A DNA stretch of 64,000 bases, from contig NC_064042.1 in assembly GCF_932526225.1 (NCBI RefSeq), forward strand, positions 12,845,040 through 12,909,039, read 5' to 3'. Below the pieces are notes generated by a model. It was not told the DNA's origin, did not search any database, and saw only the letters and a list, made by a program, of their open reading frames with translations. This DNA is from Nematostella vectensis (Eukaryota > Cnidaria > Anthozoa > Actiniaria > Edwardsiidae). Positions 46,314-56,901 of the stretch are shown here, one piece after another (position 1 is the first letter of the stretch; every line of letters starts with the position of its first letter). Position numbers and translations under genes: made by a program.

Positions 46314-46887
46314 ATGACGCCTACCGCTCCGGCAAGCATCGGCGTCGACGTGCAAAGCTTCCGACTCCAGAAAATATGTGACACTCAGGCGGTTCTAGAC
46401 AACGAGATAACGCATCATCGACAGGTGCGGAAGACGTATAAGCGAGCCTTTGCCGTTACCCATGCTGTGTCTGTGGCATCCGGCGTCGCTGCCGGGGCGC
46501 TTTCCAGCGCCGAGGTAGGGGTCTCTTTGAGTGGGATAGGGGTTCTGATCGGCGGTCCGCTGGCAGGGGTCGCTGGGCTTTAGGGGTCTTACGAGCAAGG
46601 TGGCTAAACACGAAGACACGATGGTTTTAGCGGAGAGTAAGAAAAACTCGATCAGCGAGCTTGTCTCTAAGGCTCTGCAGGACGGGCATATCTCAGACGA
46701 AGAGTTTCGGCTAATACTTCAGGAACAAGAGAGATACTACGCGCTCAAGGCCGCTATCAGAGCTCGACACGGCCTCGCACCGCGTGAGAAAAAAAGCAGG
46801 AAAGGGCCCTCCCTGGAGACACGCGAAAAGATGAAAAAGAGGCTGCGAGAAATTCGCGAGGAGTTCGGGAGCGAGGTGTTCGGGTAA
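46314..46887 (+). pseudogene. Virus-like block, plus-strand gene remnant 2, U1 (frameshifted)
   Basis: The first frame (46314-46583) has a charged N-terminus and an Ala/Gly/Val-rich hydrophobic segment that could insert in membranes (SVASGVAAGALSS onward). A four-G run at about 46,565 shifts the frame to a stop. The second frame (46600-46887) continues with a charged helical region (SELVSKALQDGHISDEEFRL) and a Lys/Arg-rich C-terminus. U2 has three Gs at this run and reads through. A virus-like element protein with a membrane-active segment is one reading; no function is proven. Confidence 0.55.
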
Positions 46888-47032
46888 AACTCAGGTTTTA
46901 ACGCCACGCCAGCAGCTTTGAATTTACGGCCGAAAAACGATTATTCCGCGCTCCTTAGGTTGGCGGCCCAATCCACGTCCCTCGTTTTAACGGTCCTAGC
47001 ACAAGGCGCTGGCGTCCCCCGACATGGGTTAA

Positions 47033-47290
47033 CCATCGCTAATTACCCACCTACGCGGAGTGTGTTTTGCGTAGACCTACTTCTGCTAAGTATCCATCTA
47101 CGCGAAGTGGTCCCGACGTAGATTAATTATTAATCTACGCGCAACGTGTCACCGAAAGTCCCCAGCTTAGAGTGGAGCTGGGAGGCCCGGAGGGGCGATC
47201 CGCGCCTCCCACTCGTTTCACTGAAAGCGGGCTGGGAGGCCCGGAGGGGCGATCCGCACCTCCTACTAGTTTCTCTGAAACCCCCCAGTC
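47033..47290. repeat. Palindrome and direct-repeat cluster at the end of the GC-rich block, U1
   Basis: Repeated CTACGCG motifs lead to a perfect 23-nt palindrome (47117-47139, CGTAGATTAAT-T-ATTAATCTACG). A CCCAGCT...AGCTGGG hairpin follows. Then come two 54-bp direct repeats starting at 47177 and 47231 (GCTGGGAGGCCCGGAGGGGC), each able to pair GGGAGGC with GCCTCCC. The cluster sits right at the unit boundary. Confidence 0.8.
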
Positions 47291-47509
47291 CCCCCAACAC
47301 AAATATCTAGATTTCATTGAAAACGTTCCATAAAATTAAAACGACATTCAATAAGAGGTGAAGTTATTTTAGGAAGAAAACAAAAATTATCTAAACGAAG
47401 GACCAAAATACCAAAAAAATAAGCACTAAAATATCAAAATAACTTTCATAGTTTTACATATCTTACACTACACATGGCTACTGACATGTTTACCTCTAAA
47501 AAAAGTTAC

Positions 47510-47909
47510 AAAACAAAACAAACAAACAAACAAACAAACATCTTTTATTTGCACACAAAATTAAATGTTACATAGGTTGTTTTTTTTTTTGTTGTTTTTT
47601 TTTTTTATATATTCATATATTTATTGATAGGGAGAGGAGAGAAAAAAAAAAAAAAACCTAGAGTTGCATACCAAGGGGGGACAATACTTCGGTGCGGGCA
47701 CCCTAGAATAGCTTGAGAGCTAAACGGGCTAGGGTGCACTTAAATGTTAGGGAAAAATCCTAGTTTGGAGATCTGGAGGCTGTGTGCATAAGCAAGAATG
47801 TACGAGAAAAACACAGATATAGAGACACGACAAGGATACAACAAGGATGCGACAAGAATACAAGCTGGTACAAGCAGAGAGGAAACAAAAACAAAAGGAA
47901 GGAATACCA
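47510..47909 (-). mobile_element. Non-LTR retrotransposon 3' fragment inserted in U2
   Basis: About 400 bp present only in U2. On the minus strand it ends TGTGTGCAAATAAAAGATG followed by (TTTG)n, a retrotransposon tail, with A-rich tracts inside. Around the site the sequence TACCAAACC recurs (near 47,505 in altered form and at 47,905-47,915), consistent with a target duplication. The equivalent site in U1, U3 and U4 is uninterrupted (GTTACCAAACCAAAGCAGC). Confidence 0.7.
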
Positions 47910-48968
47910 AACCAAACCAAAGCAGCAGGCTTAGGCTTTTCTAGTTGAGTTACTTACTAAACTGCTCGATATTCTGTTGGAACTTGTCTCAATTTAAACA
48001 TATGCTCTACTTATTGAAATCTACATGGTGAAAAAATCATGACATTCAATGAGAGAGATCAAGATATTTTATAGTAAGAAAACAAAATTTGTCTTATGGG
48101 TAGCCGGACAAGTGTCGCGATGCAAGGAAATCACTTCTTTGGAATTCATTTACTTATAGCGATTTGTAGGAGACGGTTTTCACCAATAAGCTACAAAATA
48201 CTTCCTTCCAAAATAAAATACCCGCAATAATTGATCACGCTACTGTCATACAATGTGTTTTATGCATGTTAACATTCTAGAAAGGCGCAAAATCGTCATT
48301 CGATTAATAAGCGAGGGCCATGTGTTTGTAAGAGTTTTGTTTGATATTTAGTTTAGCTGATTGGGAAGAATTTTGAAAAATTAGTTTGTGGAAATCTATC
48401 CTCTTCTATTTTGTCCTTCTAACAGAGGCTTTTTTACCCTGCAAACAGAGACCCTGCTAACACAGGCTTTTCCCTTGTGTTTCTCGGACTTAAAAGTCGC
48501 AGTTTTGGCTAGTCGCTCTTTCAGCACAAACTCAATAGAAAACACGAGAACCCAGAGACGCGAATCGGCAATTACTAAAACAAAAATAATTAAAAGCTTT
48601 GCTAGCATTTTACTTGTTTTGTTTGGTCACCGGAAGTTTACAGGAATATCTAAAAATTGCTGTGTTGCGAAAGCACAGAAAGACCACAAAAAGTTTACGG
48701 ATGATCGATCCAACGATCCAACGATCCGACGATCGAGTGACACGGAAGTCCCTCCAATAACTCGTAAATGATTTGCAAGCATTAGCTACCACAGGTAACC
48801 CAGTAATAATTTATGCTCTGGAGGCAGCATTCGTCCGGGTAGCCTGTGGTATAGACGTGGAAAGTCAAATGAGTGATGAATGTAAAATAGAAAGGCGGCG
48901 AAGTGAAGTGGCATCTCCTGATGTAGGTTTTTAAGCGAAATTTCATCCATTCTTCTACTATTCTCATT

Positions 48969-49904
48969 ATGCAGACGGTTGTATCAGAACTTGAAGACAT
49001 TACTTTGAGTAAATTTCCAGCTGGGGGTAGCCCGAAAGACGGGGAAGATGACCTAGAAATCTTTGCTTTGGGGAGACACATCTGTTATATCGTTGCAGCC
49101 GTGATTATTCGAGAGGATGGGAAAATATTGATGATGAGAGAAGCTAAGGAATCTTGTCTAGGGAAGTGGTACCTACCCGCTGGTCGCTTGGAAAAGAACG
49201 AAAGTCTAGTTCAAGGTGCTAAAAGAGAGGTTATCGAAGAAACTGGATTGGAATTCGAGCCATCAACAATGATTTGCATTGATACCGTCTTTGGAAACTG
49301 GATTCGGGTGACGTTTACAGGAAAAATAATAGGGGGAAAACTCAAGACAAAGCCTGATAAGGAATCCTTGGAAGCCGCGTGGTTTACAAGGGAGGATATA
49401 TTTACGAAATTGAAGCTGAGAGCTTACGATATATGTCCTGCGATTGATGTTACTTTGCAATGGCATCATTCACGTCGCGATGATCTGTTATTTAGATCTA
49501 TGCCAGTAAAAAATCCACAACACAAAGTGTCAATTATAATTTTGGCTGTTTTCAAAAAAAATGATGAATTAGACGTTCTGTTGAGAAGTTCCAAGAATGG
49601 AATACCAAAGCTTCCCAAAGAATTTATCTCCCCTTATCATAGAATTAAAGAACGGGTGACAGTCGTGTTACAATCAGCTGATCAACACATAGAGTATGAT
49701 ATCAGTGGGGTCTTGAAAATTGAGCATGTTGGCAGTCCACATGGCGCCGCAGATGGAATGTGTCTGTCTGTCCTTGTCAATTTGAAGAAATGTAATCTTG
49801 TTTCAGAGAAGTTTCATTGGATAAATGTTTCTAGTGACTCTCTGAAGAGTAAGATTTCTAAGCTTCTTGACACTCAAAGTTGTGTTTCCTTAATAAGAAC
49901 ATGA
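48969..49904 (+). CDS. NUDT18: NUDT18-like Nudix hydrolase, copy 2
   Basis: A 311-aa intronless frame, near-identical to copy 1, with all Nudix-box residues kept. Private changes include RVTVVLQ (Lys to Thr), LVNLKK (Val to Leu) and TQSCVS (Gly to Ser), all in the C-terminal half away from the catalytic box. It shares E26, M102 and WFTREDIF with copy 3, so copies 2 and 3 are closer to each other than to copy 1. The upstream 0.6 kb is conserved with the other units, so regulation is probably shared. Confidence 0.9.
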   Translation: MQTVVSELEDITLSKFPAGGSPKDGEDDLEIFALGRHICYIVAAVIIREDGKILMMREAKESCLGKWYLPAGRLEKNESLVQGAKREVIEETGLEFEPSTMICIDTVFGNWIRVTFTGKIIGGKLKTKPDKESLEAAWFTREDIFTKLKLRAYDICPAIDVTLQWHHSRRDDLLFRSMPVKNPQHKVSIIILAVFKKNDELDVLLRSSKNGIPKLPKEFISPYHRIKERVTVVLQSADQHIEYDISGVLKIEHVGSPHGAADGMCLSVLVNLKKCNLVSEKFHWINVSSDSLKSKISKLLDTQSCVSLIRT

Positions 49905-50149
49905 TACCTGGTGCTGCACCTTAACTGACCCATAATTCCTAACTTTATCAGCCACTGAATGAAACCAAGAATATATTTAATGGGTCGTTATTTTATGAAA
50001 CACCAAGAAACTTGGCAAATAAGTGCAGCTCATGCAATATGAAATCATTATACAGAAAAAACATGGGTATGTTTTTTAAACAGCTTTATTGTACAATGTT
50101 TTTGTGATGAATCAAAGGCAAGCTTGCTCAGCTCAACCTTGAGGGGACA

Positions 50150-50438
50150 GGGCAGGCCCGTACCCAGGGTTTTTTTTTTCTTGGGGGGGGTGCGAAATCC
50201 AAAAAACTGGACCTACCTTTTCCGGAGGGGGGGGGGGGGGGGGGGGGGGAGGGATAGAATGAGTTCTCTGATAAAAATCTGACCATCCCCAATGCGTTGC
50301 AGTATCTCCATGGGACGTTTATTGTCAGATTTGGCTAAATACCAAATACCAAGTGATCTAGATTATGCTTTATAATTTGTCAACAAATTGCACGGCCATT
50401 GTGCGTTCACACCCCCCTTGGGTACAGTCCTGCAGGGG
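50150..50438. repeat. Family A repeat in U2
   Basis: The U2 equivalent of 39,207-39,502. It has the same inverted ends but a much longer G run (about 50,227-50,249) and a short internal deletion near 50,393 relative to U1. Confidence 0.7.
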
Positions 50439-51824
50439 AAGGGTACTAACCTATATTCACCCTTCATGTCCCAGCTTGATTACCTTTTATGTTTCCGACA
50501 CACAAAGAACTGAGAATAGTCTGCTTGTAAATAATTTTGTATTACATATATAGCAAATCGAAGTCTAAACCATTAGTTAAATGTATGTGTAACCTTAACA
50601 GTTTCTTATTTTGTAAAGAATATAAATGAAAAGTTTCCTCTCTTTCAGCAAGGGCGTGCCCAGGATTGGCTGAAGGTGTTGCAGAGGGCATAGGCATCAT
50701 ATGGACAAACACACCCATAGTCAGAAATTCGAGTGAGGTTGGGTGTGCTCACCAGGGGAGGATCTAGGGGTGGGCGGAACAGAAATCTCTTTGGACCCCC
50801 TTTTTTGGGACTCCTTGATCTGCCACTTCTCACCCCATGTGTGTGTGTCTGTTCAGGTTCTGTCACTCTTGCAGCTATGTTTGTCTTGATGGATATGACC
50901 TTTGAGATTCTGAGGCTTAAGAAATGTGGGTTTTACACTTTGGTGATTTTGCGATTTTTAGAAAAAAAAAACTAGCTGATTCAACATAATGGGAGTCGTT
51001 TCATCACCAGCACTCATGTTATTCTCACTTGGATATCTTTCGTTCCTGTTCTAAGACTGGACGACATTGCAAAATACTTGAGATTCAGTGAGTATTGAAT
51101 AATCATCCCCCTTATCCCCCCAACTACACCCAGTAGATCTCTTCTATTTAAACATCTAAAAACCAACTTTGTTAAAGAAAAAAAACACCTTATTAAAGAA
51201 AAAAGGAAAATCACAGCTTCTCATCAGAGGAAACCAAATTCAGGGTTTTCATTCGTTTTTTTTTTTTAGATGAATTAGGGAGAGTTTAACAAAGACAAAG
51301 TCCTCAAACAAAATAAATAGAACTTATATAGGGCAAGGGACTGAACTAGGACATATTTTACTAGACTGTAGGAGTGCTTTAATGCTAAGAATTTAAAAAA
51401 TTCATGTTACATCTTTCATTTTAAAATATAATATTCCTTTGTACAATCTTAAAAAATATCTTGCATTGGTCTCACTGTTCATGTTCATCTTGCACCTGCA
51501 AAAAGTAAGAACATTTTTTTCCCTTCTAGTTCACAAGAATGGGTAATTAAGTAAGTTTGTGGTCAGGATTTGCCAATAAGAGGATGGGGTAAAGGGAGTT
51601 CACAGGCAAAGATAAGCAAGTCCAAGGTTTGGCAATTATTTAAAAACAAAAGAGTCCTTGGTGTTCATAAGGAGTCAGCAAGCACTTCGTGCCTTCCCCT
51701 GTTATGGGCCATTGAGATCGGCAGCCAAAAAGTGGGTCATTTCTAAGATTAAAAAATCTTCAAATACTATGCTTTTTCCATGATACCCGTGACTGGGCAG
51801 CCCCCCCCCCCCCCCCTCCCCCCA

Positions 51825-51865
51825 GGTGATTCTTCGATAAAGTAGTTCTTTATCGAAGAATCACC
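51825..51865. repeat. Perfect 18-bp hairpin with TAGTT loop, U2
   Basis: GGTGATTCTTCGATAAAG, TAGTT, CTTTATCGAAGAATCACC: every base of the two 18-nt arms pairs. It follows a C run inside the family B element of U2. It could form a stable cruciform or RNA hairpin. Confidence 0.85.
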
Positions 51866-52570
51866 TAATCTTAGACTTCCTACATAATTTATACCTGCAC
51901 ATCCCTCCACCCCTTTTCCCCAAAGCAAATCCTAGCAATGAACCTGAGGCTACCACCCCTGATAAAAGGGTTGTCTGTCGCTTATAAACTCAATTTACAG
52001 CAGTGCCGTAATCTATTAAGGGGCCACTTTTTATTTGATTTTAAGGAAATGATCAGTAGGGGTGCCCTCAAGTTTTCTAAATAACTCTGTGTCATGCCCA
52101 TCCCCCCCCCCCCCCTAAGTATTCCAAGGCCTGTTACGGTCCAGCAATAAAAGCAAGTTTCTTTATTGCAGTTGTTTTACCTAACTGTTTGCATCTTCTG
52201 ATTGTTCCTTGTTATCTTTTGTTGATCTTTTACGACCTGAAGAAGAAAAAAAGCTAGTATGTAAGGGTTGTTTTAGGAGTTCTATTTTTAATTTTATCAC
52301 TTACTGTTTTTGAAGGCATTTCATATTCTGACAGTCTTGTCCCATGACGCTGATATATACTATGTAGAGCAATATTCAAAACATTAGAGAACCTAACATG
52401 CCATCACACAAAAATTTACTCTTACTTCATGCAATTCATTTACTAAGCAATTAACACATTTTGTCAATATAGTATAACAAAAACAATAACCTCACTACAA
52501 AAAGTTCATTTGATAAACAATAGTAACACAACAATGTACACATCCATTAATACACAATTTCAAAGGTTAC

Positions 52571-53336
52571 CTGACTTCTCTCAGGAATGTGCATCACACA
52601 TCGCACTGAGTCAGTGTGGCCAACATTCTTTTGCACAATCTTTCGTGTCTCAGGGTCATAAACTCTGCAAAACAAAACAAAAAATGTAAACACTATCCAT
52701 AATACACGACTTCAATTTTTACTCATTAATAAAAAGATTTTTTAAGAACATTCATAAAATCTCGAAATGTTAAAAATTTATCCATCTATATCTTCATAAA
52801 TGAAAATTTTCACTCATGATATTGTTGCTAGTAACCATAATTTTTTACAGTAAATTAGTACCTAAACAGAGACTTTTTTGTCAGAGAAAAAAAAAACCTG
52901 ATTGAAAAAACACTGAAATCCAGAGACAGAGACAGATAACATAACATTCTTCAAAAAGTATTATAGATTTTTTGTGCTAAAGCTGATCTACAGTACATCA
53001 GTAACAACAATTTAAAATTTAGTAAAAAAAAAAATACAGTTTTGTCTCTAGTATGAATGCAACATAAGTCTTGTAAGTCACATACAAAGCTGCTTACTAG
53101 GGGGGGGGGGGGGGGGTGGGCAATCATGGGTATCATATGAAAAATGCATAGTATTTGAAGATTCATTAATAAAAAATGACCCACTTTTTGTCTGCTAGGG
53201 GGATACGCACAGCTTGTGCACCCCCGCCCTGTGAATGCACCTAATACACATTGTTTTTGCTCTACCTGATCACTTCCTGAATTCCTGCCACAATGCAGCC
53301 GTTAACCTGATCGATGCACAACGCGGATACAGCCCC
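52571..53336 (-). pseudogene. WD40-protein gene fragment (two exons), U2
   Basis: The same two exons as U1, at 53336-53266 and 52664-52571, with splice sites kept. Downstream, a possible exon near 52,170-52,235 follows a TTCTTCTTCAG acceptor and stays open in phase, but it does not resemble WD40 sequence and I do not count it. Confidence 0.65.
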
Positions 53337-53348
53337 CTGAGCACTCAA

Positions 53349-53883
53349 AAATAATACTCGTAGAGTATCCTCCGGGTGGTGAAGTAGACGTGAAACCTTA
53401 GAAATCCCCTGATGACAGAGGGGAGCGTGGCGAAAGCGGGGTCGGTTAGGGACACCCCGCATCCGGCGGTTGTGCACCAGACCGCAAAGTTGAGTTGCTG
53501 TGGCCAGTACCCATAGGAAGGCTCCGATAGACACCGGCGAGACTCCTTGGCGGACTTGTGCGTGACTACTGTCTGAATATGTCTCGGACCCTAGTCGTGA
53601 ATGATTTGTCCTCAGCCACGTGTATCTCTAGCTGCGTGAGTGGTGGGGTGATGTCTGAGGCCGTGCTCTCCACGGGGGTCGCGGGCACGGCGTAGAGCAG
53701 CTCTTGCCCGAGGGTCAGAGACCTAGGGAAACCGGTTTTTGCGCGTTTGACTTGTTCGGCTATAGCGTGTTTGATATGTTCGGCTATAGAGGCCCCTGCC
53801 GCAACTGCCGCCTTCTTCGTCTCCTCCTCCTCCCTTCGGGGAATCGCCTCCTCGTTCAGCATCCGCCAGCCTTCCCAATCCAT
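53349..53883 (-). pseudogene. Virus-like block, minus-strand gene remnant, U2
   Basis: Equivalent to 44978-45512 in U1, with the same frameshift near 53,565 and the same truncation at the WD40 junction. A few substitutions, such as LGQELL for LAQQLL, separate it from U1. Confidence 0.55.
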
Positions 53884-53913
53884 GCTTAGCCCTATTAAAC
53901 ACGAAGTCGGGCT

Positions 53914-54596
53914 ATGTTCAACACAATGGTGGTCCTACATGCCGTGTTCACCGAAGGCGAACTGACGCTCTTCTTCGAGCGGCCGATAAGGCGCCCACGC
54001 TTCGTGGCGCTCCGGCAGTGCTGGCTGTTTAACAGCTGGTATAATCTCGAGCGGGAGCATCAGATAACGACCATAGCCTCCCTCCCGCCCATCGCTACTC
54101 TGCCAGCCGGGCATGGCCGAGTCCATCGTGGAAACGATCAACCGCGCTGAAAGCAAGATTCTGAGCGCGAAGCTGGATCCCCTCACCGTGAAGATCGCGC
54201 TCATGCCCAATAGCGTTGCGTTCCTGAATGCCGAGCTTTGCGCACTATTTGGCCTAGAGGCTAAAGACGATCAGTTGGGTGGGCGGGGCCTCGCACTGCC
54301 CTTGGGGGGCCCCACTGAAGGTGGCTTTGCCGAAAATAGAGGCCCTCTATATTTTCTGCGATATCGTAGACCGCATGCAATGCCTCGCCTTAGGCGAGCC
54401 TTCAAACGTTCTCGCTTGCCTAGAAACCCGCGGGAGGCCGCACGAGAAAGTCGTCTATGGACCCGACATCCCCGTTTGTGCCGCAACATCTTCCTCTGGG
54501 TTTGTCTCGAGTATCCAAATATGGATCAGGGATGACCGCGGTAGACGGGTGGACTTTAAGGGCAAGCCTGTTCGCCTCGTATTAGAGCTAACCTAG
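53914..54596 (+). pseudogene. Virus-like block, plus-strand gene remnant 1, U2
   Basis: Equivalent to 45543-46225 in U1, with the same frame breaks. The only visible differences are single-base changes, for example GENRGP in place of AGNRGP-type sequence near 54,330. It shows no sign of repair. Confidence 0.5.
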
Positions 54597-54684
54597 GTCC
54601 GACATAACAAGCATGGCAAACAGCGACGTTAGCAGCGGTGCCATATACCCTTCGCTTCCCAGCGTCTGCCCCCCGTAAACGCAC

Positions 54685-55224
54685 ATGACGCCTACCGCTC
54701 CGGCAAGCATCGGCGTCGACGTGCAAAGCTTCCGACTCCAGAAAATATGTGACACTCAGGCGGTTCTAGACAACGAGATAACGCATCATCGACAGGTGCG
54801 GAAGACGTATAAGCGAGCCTTTGCCGTTACCCATGCTGTGTCTGTGGCATCCGGCGTCGCTGCCGGGGCGCTTTCCAGCGCCGAGGTAGGGGTCTCTTTG
54901 AGTGGGATAGGGGTTCCGATCGGCGGTCCGCTGGCAGGGTCGCTGGGCTTTAGGGGTCTTACGAGCAAGGTGGCTAAACACGAAGACACGATGGTTTTAG
55001 CGGAGAGTAAGAAAAACTCGATCAGCGAGCTTGTCTCTAAGGCTCTGCAGGACGGGCATATCTCAGACGAAGAGTTTCGGCTAAAGGCCGCTATCAGAGC
55101 TCGACACGGCCTCGCACCGCGTGAGAAAAAAAGCAGGAAAGGGCCCTCCCTGGAGACACGCGAAAAGATGAAAAAGAGGCTGCGAGAAATTCGCGAGGAG
55201 TTCGGGAGCGAGGTGTTCGGGTAA
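54685..55224 (+). CDS. Virus-like block gene 2, open frame in U2
   Basis: A 179-aa frame open from start to stop. The run that has four Gs in U1 and U3 has three here (about 54,936), joining the hydrophobic Ala/Gly-rich half to the charged, coiled-coil-like half. Relative to the other units this copy also lacks 33 bp near 55,084 (in-frame loss of 11 codons). It has a charged N-terminus (about residues 1-45), a hydrophobic Gly/Ala segment (about 46-92) and a basic C-terminus. It is not a family I can name with certainty. It could be translated if transcribed, but open-frame status alone does not show function. Confidence 0.5.
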   Translation: MTPTAPASIGVDVQSFRLQKICDTQAVLDNEITHHRQVRKTYKRAFAVTHAVSVASGVAAGALSSAEVGVSLSGIGVPIGGPLAGSLGFRGLTSKVAKHEDTMVLAESKKNSISELVSKALQDGHISDEEFRLKAAIRARHGLAPREKKSRKGPSLETREKMKKRLREIREEFGSEVFG

Positions 55225-55369
55225 AACTCAGGTTTTAACGCCACGCCAGCAGCTTTGAATTTACGGCCGAAAAACGATTATTCCGCGCTCCTTAGGTTGG
55301 CGGCCCAATCCACGTCCCTCGTTTTAACGGTCCTAGCACAAGGCGCTGGCGTCCCCCGACATGGGTTAA

Positions 55370-55627
55370 CCATCGCTAATTACCCACCTACGCGGAGTGT
55401 GTTTTGCGTAGACCTACTTCTGCTAAGTATCCATCTACGCGAAGTGGTCCCGACGTAGATTAATTATTAATCTACGCGAAACGTGTCACCGAAAGTCCCC
55501 AGCTTGGAGTGGAGCTGGGAGGCCCGGAGGGGCGATCCGCGCCTCCCACTCGTTTCACTGAAAGCGGGCTGGGAGGCCCGGAGGGGCGATCCGCACCTCC
55601 TACTAGTTTCTCTGAAACCCCCCAGTC
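55370..55627. repeat. Palindrome and direct-repeat cluster, U2
   Basis: Same layout as U1. The 23-nt palindrome is at 55454-55476. One base after it differs from U1 (GCGAAACG for GCGCAACG), shared with U3. Confidence 0.8.
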
Positions 55628-56901
55628 CCCTCAACACAAATATCTAGATTTCATTGAAAACGTTCCATAAAATTAAAACGACATTCAATAAGAGGTGAAG
55701 TTATTTTAGGAAGAAAACAAAAATTATCTAAACGAAGGACCAAAATACCAAAAAAATAAGCACTAAAATACCAAAATAACTTTCATAGTTTTACATATCT
55801 TACACTACACATGGCTACTGACATGTTTACCTCTAAAAAAGTTACCAAACCAAAGCAGCAGGCTTAGGCTTTTCTAGTTGAGTTACTTACTAAACTGCTC
55901 GATATTCTGTTGGAACTTGTCTCAATTTAAACATATGCTCTACTTATTGAAATCTACATGGTGAAAAAATCATGACATTCAATGAGAGAGATCAAGATAT
56001 TTTATAGTAAGAAAACAAAATTTGTCTTATGGGTAGCCGGACAAGTGTCGCGATGCAAGGAAATCACCTCTTTGGGATTCATTTACTTATAGCGATTTGT
56101 AGGAGACGGTTTTCATCAATAAGCTACAAAATACTTCCTTCCAAAATAAAATACCCGCAATAATTGATCACGCTACTGTCATACAATGTGTTTTATGCAT
56201 GTTAACATTCTAGAAAGGCGCAAAATCGTCATTCGATTAATAAGCGAGGGCCATGTGTTTGTAAGAGTTTTGTTTGATATTTAGTTTAGCTGATTGGGAA
56301 GAATTTTGAAAAATTAGTTTGTGGAAATCTATCCTCTTCTATTTTGTCCTTCTAACAGAGGCTTTTTTACCCTGCAAACAGAGACCCTGCTAACACAGGC
56401 TTTTCCCTTGTGTTTCTCGGACTTAAAAGTCGCAGTTTTGGCTAGTCGCTCTTTCAGCACAAACTCAATAGAAAACACGAGAACCCAGAGACGCGAATCG
56501 GCAATTACTAAAACAAAAATAATTAAAAGCTTTGCTAGCATTTTACTTGTTTTGTTTGGTCACCGGAAGTTTACAGGAATATCTAAAAATTGCTATGTTG
56601 CGAAAGCACAGAAAGACCACAAAAAGTTTACGGATGATCGATCCAACGATCCAACGATCCGACGATCGAGTGACACGGAAGTCCCTCCAATAACTCGTAA
56701 ATGATTTGCAAGCATTAGCTACCACAGGTAACCCAGTAATAATTTATGCTCTGGAGGCAGCATTCGTCCGGGTAGCCTGTGGTATAGACGTGGAAAGTCA
56801 AATGAGTGATGAATGTAAAATAGAAAGGCGGCGAAGTGAAGTGGCATCTCCTGATGTAGGTTTTTAAGCGAAATTTCATCCATTCTTCTACTTTTCTCAT
56901 T

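Larger units (their letters stand above)
36713..47294. repeat. Tandem array unit U1 (10.6 kb, with piggyBac insertion)
   Basis: The unit starts CAACACAAATCTCTAGATTT and ends with the GC-rich block and CCCCCCAGTCCCC. In order it holds the NUDT18 upstream region, NUDT18, a family A repeat, a family B repeat with hairpin, the piggyBac (2,558 bp including one TTAA), the WD40 fragment and the virus-like block. Subtracting the transposon leaves about 8.02 kb. U1 also has about 30 bp before NUDT18 (near 37,807-37,840) that U2-U4 lack. Confidence 0.93.
47295..55631. repeat. Tandem array unit U2 (8.3 kb, with LINE-fragment insertion)
   Basis: Same order of components as U1, with CAACACAAATATCTAGATTT at the start. 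It lacks the piggyBac and keeps an intact TTAA at that site (near 52,547). It has an extra ~400 bp at about 47510-47909. Without the insert it is about 7.94 kb. Near-identity to the other units over most of its length implies recent duplication or ongoing homogenisation. Confidence 0.93.

Noticed and set aside
46918-47121. 67-aa ORF after the virus-like gene 2
   Set aside because: It begins at a non-ATG codon in the repeat/palindrome region and has no coding signature beyond GC richness.
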